Translations under genes and position numbers: made by a program | Assembly: GCA_022448985.1 (NCBI GenBank) | Contig: JAKVCR010000027.1 | Span: 1 to 64,000, forward strand | Source: Roseibacillus sp. | GTDB taxonomy: Bacteria > Verrucomicrobiota > Verrucomicrobiia > Verrucomicrobiales > Akkermansiaceae | Direction: 5' to 3' | Length of the DNA: 64,000 nucleotides | In this document: positions 42,878-51,718 of the stretch, piece by piece | Position numbering within the stretch: position 1 is the first letter of the stretch | Layout of the letters: every line of letters starts with the position of its first letter | Notes under the pieces: model-generated | Told to the model about the DNA's origin: nothing | Databases searched by the model: none | The model's input: only the letters and a program-made list of their open reading frames with translations

Positions 42878-43555
42878 CTATTTCTGGCCAGCCTGCTTCT
42901 TTCCCGTGCGCAGGTCGTGGTGGATCTGGGCAACCTTTCCCATATAGTGATCCATCTTGTAGTCGACCGCCGCTTTCTTCATATGCTCAGCGGACTTTTT
43001 TGTCTCGCCGAGGGCTTCGTAATAGAGTCCGAGGTAGAGGTGAGCGTAGCAGAGATGATTACGTAGTTTCAGTTTATCCGACTGGTCCTTGTCGGCTGCG
43101 GCGAGGACCTTTGCGCTCGAGCCGGTGCCCTTGAAAAGTTCGTGGACTTCCTTGAGGGGAACCCGACGATCACCGGCGTAGGGGTACATCTTCTCACGGG
43201 CGCTCTTGACCGTGCCCCCCTTTGCCCGCACGGCACAAATGAAGTGCCAGACGGCATTCTCCACGTCGGTGCCGTTGACGGTCTGGTGGATTTCGAACTG
43301 GTCCACTCCATCCCCGTAACGTCCGGCGTAATAGAGTGCGATCCCACGTTGCCAGTGGTGGGGTGCCTGCTGGGGGACCATCTTGACCACGCGGTCCCAG
43401 TCCTGCAGGGATTCTGCTATACGGCCGGCGAAGAAGTGCTCAGTTCCACGGCGGTTGAGGAAGTTGGGGCTGTCGTCCTTTTTTTTAGCGGCGTCCTGGG
43501 CTGAGATGGGCAGGACGAGCGCGGTGATCGCGAGGGTAGACAGGAACAGCTTCAT
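42878..43555 (-). CDS. Secreted TPR-like protein
   Basis: The product has 225 residues from ATG 43555, which gives a signal peptide (MKLFLSTLAITALVLPISA). The earlier in-frame Met at 43597 would place charged residues first. Helical pairs such as NFLNRRGTEHFFAG, HHWQRGIALYYAGRYGDGVDQF and HLYLGLYYEALGETKKSAEHMKKA look like tetratricopeptide repeats. It resembles NlpI-like lipoproteins but has no lipobox Cys. TPR proteins are scaffolds; the partner is unknown. It follows the DUF58 gene on the same strand with a 92-base gap and may belong to the envelope cluster. Confidence 0.75.
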   Translation of the reverse strand: MKLFLSTLAITALVLPISAQDAAKKKDDSPNFLNRRGTEHFFAGRIAESLQDWDRVVKMVPQQAPHHWQRGIALYYAGRYGDGVDQFEIHQTVNGTDVENAVWHFICAVRAKGGTVKSAREKMYPYAGDRRVPLKEVHELFKGTGSSAKVLAAADKDQSDKLKLRNHLCYAHLYLGLYYEALGETKKSAEHMKKAAVDYKMDHYMGKVAQIHHDLRTGKKQAGQK

Positions 43556-43647
43556 GAGGAGACGTTCGCCCCTTGGGGAACAAGTTGCAATGCCCAAGGG
43601 GGTTGAAATCGGATTAGCCGGCAGAAAGGGTGGCGGAACCTCCTCCC

Positions 43648-44529
43648 TCAGTTGGTTACTTCGAGGGCACCGGTCGGGACGGCTTCCTCATGGAGAGCCG
43701 ATTCGAGGTCGACATCGGCACCAATACGGGCGAGGACGGCATTGTAGCGGCGGCTGGCAGTCTTCCAGATCTCGAAGTGGCTGGCATATGCTTTTCTGTA
43801 GCGCGCTAAGACGGCCGGTTCGATGCGGTGGGGGTGACGGGTATTTTGTTCGGCCTCGATGAATTCATAGTTTCCGTGCCAGTCGGGATCGGACTCGGAC
43901 CGGGCGAAGGGGACGAATACGACCGGGCTGCCCTGGCGCTGGCCCAGCAGGCCGATGAGAGCGGTCGGATCAGCGGAGAAGAGGAGGTCGGAGAGTAAGA
44001 CGCGAAAAGCATTGGCGCGGAAGGGAATGGTGGAGAGGTCCGGAGGCTGATCCGGGTCTCCCTCCTGGAGTGTCTGGGCGGTCTTGTACCAATGGTGGTT
44101 GTGGACTGCTTCCCGTGGGATGGGGCGAATGCTGCCACCCACCACGAGGTGGATGTGGAGAGAGGCTCCCGTGCGGGCAGCGCTCTCAACGATAAAGTAG
44201 AAGAGTTCACAGGAGCGGCGGGCCTTGGCCGGCTCGAAGAACATTGAATTGGAAACGTCAAAGACGAGGTCAATGACCGGTCGCACCTCCTCGCGGTAGA
44301 GTTTCATGGTGTATTGGCCGGTCCGGGCGTAGGCCTGCCAGTTGATATGGCGCGGATCATCACCGGGGGCATAGGCCCGGTGATCCTGGAAATCGAGGGA
44401 GGAGCCGACCCCGGCCCCGAGGAACTCACCAGCCTGTCCCTTCCAGACGCGGGAGCGCAGGGGGAGGCGGAGTTTCTCGGCACAGATCGAGGCCGAGGTA
44501 GAGGCGTTTCTGAGAAGTTCGTTGTCCAA
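43648..44529 (-). CDS. DUF58 domain protein
   Basis: This protein of 293 residues has the defining DUF58 segment: SSLDFQDHRAYAPGDDPRHINW, quoted as DHRAYAPGDDPRHINW, followed by KLYREEVRPVIDLVFDVSNSM. The last part is a degenerate VWA-type metal site (DVSNSM). The N-terminal membrane helices found in many DUF58 proteins are absent, so it should be soluble or peripheral. DUF58 proteins are almost always encoded beside MoxR ATPases, here at 49034, and are believed to act as their partner in maturing envelope or metal enzymes. It follows the ABC permease gene by 19 bases on the same strand. Confidence 0.9.
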   Translation of the reverse strand: MDNELLRNASTSASICAEKLRLPLRSRVWKGQAGEFLGAGVGSSLDFQDHRAYAPGDDPRHINWQAYARTGQYTMKLYREEVRPVIDLVFDVSNSMFFEPAKARRSCELFYFIVESAARTGASLHIHLVVGGSIRPIPREAVHNHHWYKTAQTLQEGDPDQPPDLSTIPFRANAFRVLLSDLLFSADPTALIGLLGQRQGSPVVFVPFARSESDPDWHGNYEFIEAEQNTRHPHRIEPAVLARYRKAYASHFEIWKTASRRYNAVLARIGADVDLESALHEEAVPTGALEVTN

Positions 44530-44548
44530 GGGTTTCGGGAATGGGGGA

Positions 44549-46054
44549 TCAGTTGTCGGGGCTCACCTCTGCGAGGTCCTGGGTGTCGAGGTATTCAAGG
44601 GCTTCGGCTTCAAGCCGGGAGAGGGCAGCCACGCGAGGCAGGGACCTGCCAAGAATGAGGAGGAAATAAATACCGGTGACGATGGAGGCGAGAAGGAGAG
44701 CGGTGGATTGATCTGAGGAGGAGGCAGGTTGGCCGGCGAGGGGCAGGAGAACCGTGGGAATGAAGCTGAACACCCAGAGGAGTAGTTTTTCAGGGACGAC
44801 CCTGTAAAGTTCAGAGAGGATGGCGGTCAGCACGAAACAGAGGAGGAGGAGAGTAAGGTATATGCTGAATCGGTTGGGGGAGTCGCGCGCGAAGAGCTGG
44901 ATCATGGTGGCGGGAAAAGCAAGCGTTCCAAGGCCGATTGCGGCGTAGGTGTAATGCCGGGGATCGGGGTTGGTGAGAAAGATGAGGAGCAGGAGGGTCA
45001 GGGCGAGGGCGAAGAAGAAGAGTGAGCCGGTAGCCCAACCGGGATAGAGGAGTCGCCCGCCTGCACGACCGAACAGTCCCATCCGCAGGAAGCGTCGACA
45101 GATTACGGAAGGAAACTGGGACCGCTCACTGAAGAGATCGAGCGCCATGCAACCGGCGATAATGAGCGCGGTGGTGAGAGCCAGGTCTGGATCGACAGTA
45201 TGGAGGAGGAGATAGCTTCCCACCATGATGACCAGGCCGATAAGGCGTTTCCGGGTAGCACGGTTCTCGGAGGTGGGCGCAATGGCCGTGGTGCCGATTT
45301 CGAGGAAGAAGTAGCTGGCGTAGGCTGCGATGGCGAGAATGGCGAGGGCCGTCAGGGACTGGTCACTGCGAGAGAAGCTGAGAACCTCGACAAACATCGG
45401 GATCTGCTGGTGAAGGCCGAAGAGGATATAGCCCATCATGACGGCGGAGCCCCCCACCACCACCAATCCACGCAGGAGGATGGAACCGGTCGCGGACATG
45501 CCTACCGTGAAGGCGGTTAGCGCTCCTGAGATGATGAAGAGGTAGACCATGAGGGTAAGCTCCGCGAAGAGTTGCATGCCTCCGAAGAAATAGCGGAGGA
45601 TAAGATAGGGAAGAATGGCAAGGACGATGAGGAAGGACTGACTCACGATGGAAAGCCACTTGCCATATACGATGCGCCAGGCGCTGAGGCGGGTGAGGAC
45701 CATGAGGTCGATTGTATTCTGCTTGATTTCAGTCGCCACCGCCGAGATCCCACGCAGGGGTTGCACCACGAGGATTCCAAGGGCATAGATGCAGAATACG
45801 ATCTTGGAGACCACCTCACCGATTGTGCCGGAGGCACTGCCCTCGCTTGCGGCGACGGGAGTGGTGATAAGGAGGATGGTGGCGAGCAGCCCCTGCAGCA
45901 CGAGAAAGAGAATGACGAAGGTGTTGGTCCGGAGCCCCTGCCGAAGTTCCTTGACCAGCATGGGACTGAGCCGGTCCGGAAAGTCGTTGACCCGCTCGAT
46001 GGGGAGGGGAGGCAACTCGGGAGGGGTAGTTGCGGCAGGGTTGTTTTCCGCCAT
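44549..46054 (-). CDS. ABC-2 type transporter permease
   Basis: This 501-residue membrane protein has about twelve hydrophobic segments. The N-terminus reads PMLVKELRQGLRT before the first helix, a pattern typical of ABC-2 permeases of the NosY/gliding-motility type, then LFLVLQGLLATILLI. An amphipathic NTIDLMVLTRLSAW stretch is a coupling-helix candidate. It pairs with the ATPase gene just upstream (20-base gap). The substrate exported is unknown. Its place within the MoxR/DUF58 group suggests a role in envelope biogenesis. Confidence 0.87.
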   Translation of the reverse strand: MAENNPAATTPPELPPLPIERVNDFPDRLSPMLVKELRQGLRTNTFVILFLVLQGLLATILLITTPVAASEGSASGTIGEVVSKIVFCIYALGILVVQPLRGISAVATEIKQNTIDLMVLTRLSAWRIVYGKWLSIVSQSFLIVLAILPYLILRYFFGGMQLFAELTLMVYLFIISGALTAFTVGMSATGSILLRGLVVVGGSAVMMGYILFGLHQQIPMFVEVLSFSRSDQSLTALAILAIAAYASYFFLEIGTTAIAPTSENRATRKRLIGLVIMVGSYLLLHTVDPDLALTTALIIAGCMALDLFSERSQFPSVICRRFLRMGLFGRAGGRLLYPGWATGSLFFFALALTLLLLIFLTNPDPRHYTYAAIGLGTLAFPATMIQLFARDSPNRFSIYLTLLLLCFVLTAILSELYRVVPEKLLLWVFSFIPTVLLPLAGQPASSSDQSTALLLASIVTGIYFLLILGRSLPRVAALSRLEAEALEYLDTQDLAEVSPDN

Positions 46055-46074
46055 GCAGTTAGAGAAAAGAAGAG

Positions 46075-47139
46075 TTAGGTGACGGGAGGAGGAGATTCGT
46101 CGGGTGGGATGGGATCGTCCGTCACGCTTCCGAGCGTGGTAGGTCCGGTTGGTGCTGCCGTGCCTGGATGTGGAGGCGGAGTGAGTCCCGGGGCTCCTTC
46201 TTCGATCTGGCCCAGGATGTCGATAAAGGCGTCTTCAAGATTGCGCTCTTCACGGTGAAACTCCGTCACGCGGAGACCCTCACGAACCATGCGCCCAAGA
46301 ACATCGGCTGCTCTGGCGGACTCGTTCGTGGGAATCCGGATGCGTGCACCGCGTTTGCGGGTTTCCATGATCTCAACATCGGAGGAGAGGACGGCCCAGT
46401 CGGAAACGGACTCCGGGGGGCCGTCGACTTGCACGTCGTAGTAGACACCGCCCCCGGCATCCGATCCGAGTTTGAGTGAATCCGCATCACCGTGGTGGAC
46501 AATGCGCCCGGCATTGATGAAGAGCAGTGAGTCACACATCTCGCCGAGTTCGGAGAGGATGTGGGAGGAGATGAAGATGGTCTTTCCTTCCTCTGCCAGG
46601 ATACGGATGAGGTGTTTAAGTTCCACCCTGGCACGGGGATCGAGGCCGGCGGCAGGCTCGTCCATGATGAGAACCTGAGGATCGTGCAGGAGAGCCCTGC
46701 CGAGGCAGAGACGCTGAGTCATGCCCTTGGATAACTTGTTGGAGAGTCGATCGGCCAGGGGAACTAGATCGGCGAATGCCATGACCTCCTCGATACGGCT
46801 GCGGCGTTCGCTGCCGGTGTAGCCGAGCGCACGGGCGTAGAAATCAAGGTAATCGAGTACTGTCATGTGCTCGTAGTTGCCGAATTGATCGGGCATCCAT
46901 CCGATGAGGGCGCGCACCTTGTCGGGGTGATTGACGACATTAATGCCGCAGACCTCGGCGGATCCCAGGGTGGGATAGTCCAGGGTGGCGAGCATGCGCA
47001 TGGTTGTGGTCTTGCCTGCTCCATTCGCACCCACGAATCCGCATACCGATCCGTGCGGAATATCGAAGGACACTCCGTCGACAGCCTTGAGGGTCCCAAA
47101 GTAGCGGAAGAGATTACGGACGGAAATGGCTGCGGACAT
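46075..47139 (-). CDS. ABC transporter ATP-binding protein
   Basis: The product has 354 residues from ATG 47139; the longer in-frame extension is Arg/His-rich and improbable. Walker A is GANGAGKTT, the signature is LSKGMTQRL, Walker B with the catalytic Glu is VLIMDEPAAGLDP, and the H-loop lies in IFISSHIL. The CcmA/NatA-type C-terminal extension covers about 220-310, and the last 45 residues are Pro/Thr-rich and probably disordered. It works with the permease encoded directly downstream. The same gene order recurs in PVC-group MoxR clusters. Confidence 0.92.
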   Translation of the reverse strand: MSAAISVRNLFRYFGTLKAVDGVSFDIPHGSVCGFVGANGAGKTTTMRMLATLDYPTLGSAEVCGINVVNHPDKVRALIGWMPDQFGNYEHMTVLDYLDFYARALGYTGSERRSRIEEVMAFADLVPLADRLSNKLSKGMTQRLCLGRALLHDPQVLIMDEPAAGLDPRARVELKHLIRILAEEGKTIFISSHILSELGEMCDSLLFINAGRIVHHGDADSLKLGSDAGGGVYYDVQVDGPPESVSDWAVLSSDVEIMETRKRGARIRIPTNESARAADVLGRMVREGLRVTEFHREERNLEDAFIDILGQIEEGAPGLTPPPHPGTAAPTGPTTLGSVTDDPIPPDESPPPVT

Positions 47140-47165
47140 GGGAATCCCGGATTTCAGTTCATGCT

Positions 47166-49022
47166 TCAATTCCCGGCGGGAACCTCGCCGGCGAGAAAGG
47201 TGTAGGTGCCCTCCCAGTCGAGGGTATCCAGGGTGGCTATGCCGTCGGCACTGGTGGAGACAGCGAAGAAATACTCCTGGCGGTCGCTGCACAGATCAAG
47301 ACGTAGTCGGTTGCGCTGGCCAAAGCGGTCCTTTTGCTGGCTGAACCAATCGGTGAACTCCTGTTCGTCAGAGGGAGAAAGTGAGACATTGCGTCCCTGT
47401 TGGACGTCTCTGCTCCGCCAGAACTCGCCGTTACCGTCGCGGAAGAAGATCTCGTCGAGGGGAAATTCGAATGTGGAGTTGATGGCAGGTACTCCTGTGC
47501 CGCGGACGAGGTTTACGCGGCCACGGGAGGGACGGATCGTTTCGAAGAGATGTCCATGCTCGCTGCGACTCTGGAACCAGTCGCCGGTGACCTTCAGGCC
47601 GCCCTCGTCAAGGTCGACATTGTAGCGACCGTTGCCGCCACTGTTTTGTTCGGTGACGCGGGCCCAGCGTGAATCACCGAGCATGAGAGGGCTGAGATAG
47701 CCGTGTTCGCTGGTAGTGAAGCCGGTATTGAGGAGGACTCCGGTCCGGGCGATCTGTTCCTGCGATATGTAGGCTGTGTTGTCCGGGCCGATTTGGTGGA
47801 GGACGACACGCTGGCCACGGCCTCCGAATCCATCCTGGAAGAGGATGAGCACGACGAGGACGGCGCTGGCGCCAAGGGAAATCAGAGGGGTAGTGACGAA
47901 GAGTTTGTGCCGGCGCCCTGCTCGCGCAAAGACGAAGAGATTTACTGGTCCTACGAGAACTCCAAAGATCACCAGAATGAGGATGAAGAGGATGAGGTGG
48001 GAGGTTTTTTCCCCGAAGGCGGATTGAAGAGGCCAGCTGGATTGGAAATTTCTCCGCAGGTCCCGGGAGCGATGCCCGCCGGTATATTTGATGGTATTAC
48101 CCACCAGTTTGACGGTCTCTTCGGCCTCAAGAAGGCCGCTGTCGGGGAAGCCCTGGAGGTGCACGTAGCCCCAACCAAGGTTGGCGTGGGCGGTTCCCAC
48201 CGCGCCCTTCTCAAGGCCCAGGCTGTTGAGATCGGTTGCTGTGCTGGTGGTGTAGATGAGAAGCACGCCACCAAGGCGGTTCCACCTGCGCAGGGCGCTC
48301 CTGGCTCCCACCGGGAGCGCGTTCCAGTCGTTGTCGGTTAAAAGGCAGGCGTCGTATCCGCTGTAGGCACGCCAGTCATCCGGCATGGACTTGGGGCTGA
48401 AGCTGGCGCCGAACTCGAGGCCCATGCTGCCAGAATAGGCACTCGTTCCATGAAACACTCCGGAATGCGGGCTGCCATGGGATCCAAGGGAGGCCCCTGC
48501 CGCCTTGTCGAGGGCGTTCCCGTTGCGGCTTTGAATGGTTTCGCTGCACATTACGGAAGGCCAGTCGGGATGGAACTCGGTTGAGATTGTTTCACGGGAT
48601 CTCGGGAAGGGGGCGGGTGCGCTCACCTCAAGGTCAAGTTCGACGGAGGTATCGTAGCCGTGGTTAAGGACGCTTACGAGGGGGACGAGCAGGTCAACTG
48701 CAGCGACAGATTGCGAATTGCACTCCACCGAAAAACTGGATCTAAGTTCGTTATTGTCACTTCCGTAGCTGGAGTCGCGCGAAGTGCATGCGAAGGTCCA
48801 CGTCCGGTCGATCTTTCCGTCATTGATGATCTTGACGCGGAGCGGATAGTAACCGGAGGAAGGAAGCTGGGCGAAGAGGGGGGTGACTTCCAGGGAGATT
48901 GTCGGTTTTCCCTTCGCGCTGTAGGTCTCCCTGATGAGGGCTTGCGAAGCCTGGGCCGTTGCAACCTGAAGCGCCCCATCCAGTGCGGCGAGGGCGAGGA
49001 GGATGAATGCCCGGTTCCTCAT
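47166..49022 (-). CDS. Membrane protein of the MoxR/DUF58 cluster, function unknown
   Basis: The product has 618 residues from ATG 49022, giving a signal peptide (RAFILLALAALDGALQVATA). A TTG at 49037 in frame would overlap the moxR stop. The first 330 residues are beta-rich and periplasmic. A helix pair follows, LILFILILVIFGVLVGPVNLFVFA (about 345-368, cited by position) and another near 380-400, then a second beta-rich domain. I do not recognise a named family, but such proteins accompany MoxR, DUF58 and ABC-2 genes in PVC bacteria. It lies 26 bases upstream of the ABC ATPase gene. Confidence 0.75.
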   Translation of the reverse strand: MRNRAFILLALAALDGALQVATAQASQALIRETYSAKGKPTISLEVTPLFAQLPSSGYYPLRVKIINDGKIDRTWTFACTSRDSSYGSDNNELRSSFSVECNSQSVAAVDLLVPLVSVLNHGYDTSVELDLEVSAPAPFPRSRETISTEFHPDWPSVMCSETIQSRNGNALDKAAGASLGSHGSPHSGVFHGTSAYSGSMGLEFGASFSPKSMPDDWRAYSGYDACLLTDNDWNALPVGARSALRRWNRLGGVLLIYTTSTATDLNSLGLEKGAVGTAHANLGWGYVHLQGFPDSGLLEAEETVKLVGNTIKYTGGHRSRDLRRNFQSSWPLQSAFGEKTSHLILFILILVIFGVLVGPVNLFVFARAGRRHKLFVTTPLISLGASAVLVVLILFQDGFGGRGQRVVLHQIGPDNTAYISQEQIARTGVLLNTGFTTSEHGYLSPLMLGDSRWARVTEQNSGGNGRYNVDLDEGGLKVTGDWFQSRSEHGHLFETIRPSRGRVNLVRGTGVPAINSTFEFPLDEIFFRDGNGEFWRSRDVQQGRNVSLSPSDEQEFTDWFSQQKDRFGQRNRLRLDLCSDRQEYFFAVSTSADGIATLDTLDWEGTYTFLAGEVPAGN

Positions 49023-49033
49023 ACGGAGCAGGA

Positions 49034-50050
49034 TCAACTGGAGGAGGTTTGATGCAGGGTCTTCGGAGTGGCCCCCGCCTGGAAGGGGGTCTCTTCGAGA
49101 AGTGAAGTGATGACTTCGTTGGTGGTGAGACCCTCCACCCGCGCGTTGTATTCGAGAATGATGCGATGGCGCAGGACGGAGGGGGCCACGAACTTGACGT
49201 CCTCGAAGCTGGCGTGGGTGCGTTCGTTCATGAGGGCGCGGGCCCGGGCTGAGGCGGCGAGGGAGAGTGCCGCCCGGGGGCTTGAGCCGTATTTGATGTT
49301 GTGAGCGGCATTGGACTGGCCGGGGTGGGTGGCGTCCACCAGGCGTGCGATATAGTTGCCCACCACTTCCGGGAGGAAGATGCGACGGACCAGTGCGAGA
49401 ACCTCCTCCAGGGTTGTTCCGTCCATGATGGCCTCTACCTCGGGTTCGGTGCCGAGTTCACGATCATTCACGATACGTTCCAAGGTTGCAATATCATTGC
49501 GGGTGACCTCCAGCTTGAACAGGAAGCGATCGAGCTGTGCTTCCGGAAGCGGGTAAGTGCCCTCCAGTTCGATGGGGTTCTGGGTGGCCAGCACGAAGAA
49601 GGGTGAGGGAAGCTGGTGGGTCTGTCCCAGGACCGTAACACGGCATTCCTGCATGGCCTCAAGCAGGGCCGACTGGGTCTTGGGAGAGGCCCTGTTGATT
49701 TCGTCGGCGAGGACGATATTGGTAAAGAGGGGCCCAGGCTGGAAGACGAACTGGCGGTTGCCGTCCACTTCCTGGAGAACGGGGTTTCCCGTGATGTCCC
49801 CGGGCAGAAGGTCGGGTGTGAACTGGATGCGCTTGGTATCCAGATGGAGGATCCTGGAGAGACCCTTGACGAGTTCGGTTTTTCCCAGTCCAGGGAGTCC
49901 TTCAAGGAGAATGTGACCACGCGAAAGGATGCCGGTGAGGACCAGCTGGATGAGCTCCTCCTGACCGAAGAGCACCTGTTGCAGGGCCTTGGCAAGGGAC
50001 CGGACGTGCTTGCCGGCATCGGTGACTTCTGTTTCAGAGGCGTGCTCCAT
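49034..50050 (-). CDS. MoxR family AAA+ ATPase
   Basis: This 338-residue AAA+ protein has Walker A GLPGLGKTELVKG, Walker B IVLADEINRASPKTQSALLEAM (core LADEIN), sensor 1 at FVLATQNPIE and the lid domain at about 250-330. MoxR ATPases act as chaperones with VWA and DUF58 partners, using ATP to assemble or activate envelope complexes. All of those partners are encoded in this window on the same strand. Its stop lies 11 bases before the preferred start of the downstream membrane protein gene. Confidence 0.94.
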   Translation of the reverse strand: MEHASETEVTDAGKHVRSLAKALQQVLFGQEELIQLVLTGILSRGHILLEGLPGLGKTELVKGLSRILHLDTKRIQFTPDLLPGDITGNPVLQEVDGNRQFVFQPGPLFTNIVLADEINRASPKTQSALLEAMQECRVTVLGQTHQLPSPFFVLATQNPIELEGTYPLPEAQLDRFLFKLEVTRNDIATLERIVNDRELGTEPEVEAIMDGTTLEEVLALVRRIFLPEVVGNYIARLVDATHPGQSNAAHNIKYGSSPRAALSLAASARARALMNERTHASFEDVKFVAPSVLRHRIILEYNARVEGLTTNEVITSLLEETPFQAGATPKTLHQTSSS

Positions 50051-50080
50051 GGAGGCAATAGGTGGAATCGGGGCGAGGCA

Positions 50081-50124
50081 GGCGATAGGAAGCCGCAGCA
50101 GGCAGATAGTAGACGCCTATCGCC
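50081..50124. promoter_or_regulatory. Inverted repeat upstream of moxR
   Basis: GGCGATAGG (50081-50089) and CCTATCGCC (50116-50124) are perfectly complementary across 26 bases, in the 180-base gap between the coiled-coil membrane gene and moxR on the minus strand. It may be a transcript-stabilising or terminating hairpin, or an operator for a second promoter before moxR. No T-run is present. Confidence 0.4.
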
Positions 50125-50230
50125 ATGGGCAGTAAAGAATCAATACGGCAACCCCCGGCCGGATGGAGTGGAGAGGGATACCCGGTTGAGCGCTTGCGCC
50201 CCACTGTTCATCGTCCAGAGGGCTGTTGGT

Positions 50231-51583
50231 TTACTTGAAGAACTCCTTGAGGGCGTTCTTCTCGGAGGGAAGGAGGGAGCCCTTCCACACCCGGGCCCCA
50301 CCCCGGGCCTCACTGTCGACGTTTCCACCGGCGCGGGGACCGGTCTTGCTCTTGTCGACATCGTGTTCGCCATCCTTGAGTTCGAGGAGATCGCCGGGCA
50401 GGGATTTGCTCAAATCCTTTGATTCCAGACCTTCGAGGTCGCCGGAATTGACATCGGGAGAGATCTGTCCGAGCACGCCGGGAGCGGAGCCCGGTCCGCG
50501 GTCGCGTCCACCATTTCCCCCCGGGGCTTGCTCCTTCGGTTCTCCGTCGTCCGCTCCTTCGTTGAGGAGGTCGTCGAGCCAGTCCTCGCCGCCGCCCTGG
50601 CCCTGGTCGCCCTGGCCGCTACCGCCCTGGCATTGCTGGCAGTTCTCCGCATGCTGTTTCATGTTTTCGCGGAGTTGATCGAGCTGTTCCTGGTCGAGCT
50701 GTTCAAGTTTTCCGGGATCCAGTTTCTTCAACTGGTTGAGCAGTTCCTGGTTGGGTTTCATTTTTCCCTGATTCAGATCCTGCAGGGCTTCTTCAAATTC
50801 GGTGAGCATACGCTGCTTGCCAGCTTCGCTCATTTTGCCATCAGCCTTCTGCAGGTTGTGGAGGGCCCGTTCGGCCTTGCGGAGATTGCGCTCCATGCGT
50901 TCCAGTTCACTACCGTGCATCTTTCTGAGGGCATCGGTGGCTTCCACGCTGGAGTGGCTGTACCACTCCTGCTCGTTCTGATTGCGCAATTGATCGAGCC
51001 GATCTTCCAGGTCCTTAAGATAGTCTTCCTGGGCGGTTTTGTCCTCACCAAGGGACTCAATGTCGGTTTGCAGGTCCTTCCAGGTCTGCGGTTCGTCGAG
51101 GGGGTTCTCGTTGGGATCGGTCCTGGCCGAGACGGGAAGGAAAATGCTGGCGGAGAGGAAGAGAACGGCGGCAAGGAGGGGAGAGAGGAGACGGGACCAG
51201 CGCCAGCGCGTGCCGTCATCGATGGTCTTGGGCAGACTTGGCCACGGGGTGACGCCCTGCCTGGCTGCGCTGAGAGTATTGCGCATCCTCATGCTGGCTT
51301 CGATGCGGACGAGGGCACGGTCGGGGGATTCGAAGTGGCTACGGGCCAGCCACCATGCCATGAGCCCCATCCCAAGGAGCAGGACCAAGGCGATGATGAT
51401 GGTTTCCGCCCACGGGAATTGCGCCAGTTCACGCCGTACCATCAGAATGAGACAGGAGCCCACCAGGGCACTGATCACCAGAGGCACGGCCAGCTTGTCG
51501 AGCCACCAGGCCACATTGACCTTGGTCGAGACTTGGCGCGCCAGGCGACGCCACTGGGCCGCACTTGATTCCTGATTGCTCAT
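50231..51583 (-). CDS. DUF4175-like coiled-coil membrane protein
   Basis: This protein of 450 residues has two N-terminal helices (about 33-52 and 60-80) and a third near 135-152. A long Gln/Lys/Glu-rich coiled coil follows at about 170-310, then a Gly/Gln/Asp-rich segment around 320-430, and the end LPSEKNALKEFFK. This is the outline of the large DUF4175-type proteins at the head of MoxR/DUF58 clusters, but it is shorter than usual. Its first position in the minus-strand run suggests the cluster promoter lies in 51584-51718. Function unknown, probably a scaffold. Confidence 0.75.
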   Translation of the reverse strand: MSNQESSAAQWRRLARQVSTKVNVAWWLDKLAVPLVISALVGSCLILMVRRELAQFPWAETIIIALVLLLGMGLMAWWLARSHFESPDRALVRIEASMRMRNTLSAARQGVTPWPSLPKTIDDGTRWRWSRLLSPLLAAVLFLSASIFLPVSARTDPNENPLDEPQTWKDLQTDIESLGEDKTAQEDYLKDLEDRLDQLRNQNEQEWYSHSSVEATDALRKMHGSELERMERNLRKAERALHNLQKADGKMSEAGKQRMLTEFEEALQDLNQGKMKPNQELLNQLKKLDPGKLEQLDQEQLDQLRENMKQHAENCQQCQGGSGQGDQGQGGGEDWLDDLLNEGADDGEPKEQAPGGNGGRDRGPGSAPGVLGQISPDVNSGDLEGLESKDLSKSLPGDLLELKDGEHDVDKSKTGPRAGGNVDSEARGGARVWKGSLLPSEKNALKEFFK

Positions 51584-51718
51584 GAGAACAGGGATTAGTA
51601 ACCTAGAAAATCCGTTAAAGCTAGGGAGATATGTGCTGCTTGTGGGGAATGAGCTGTGTCCCGAAGCGGGGAGGCTTGGCTCGGAGCCGGGAAGAGGGGA
51701 CAGGACTGGAGCGGAAGG

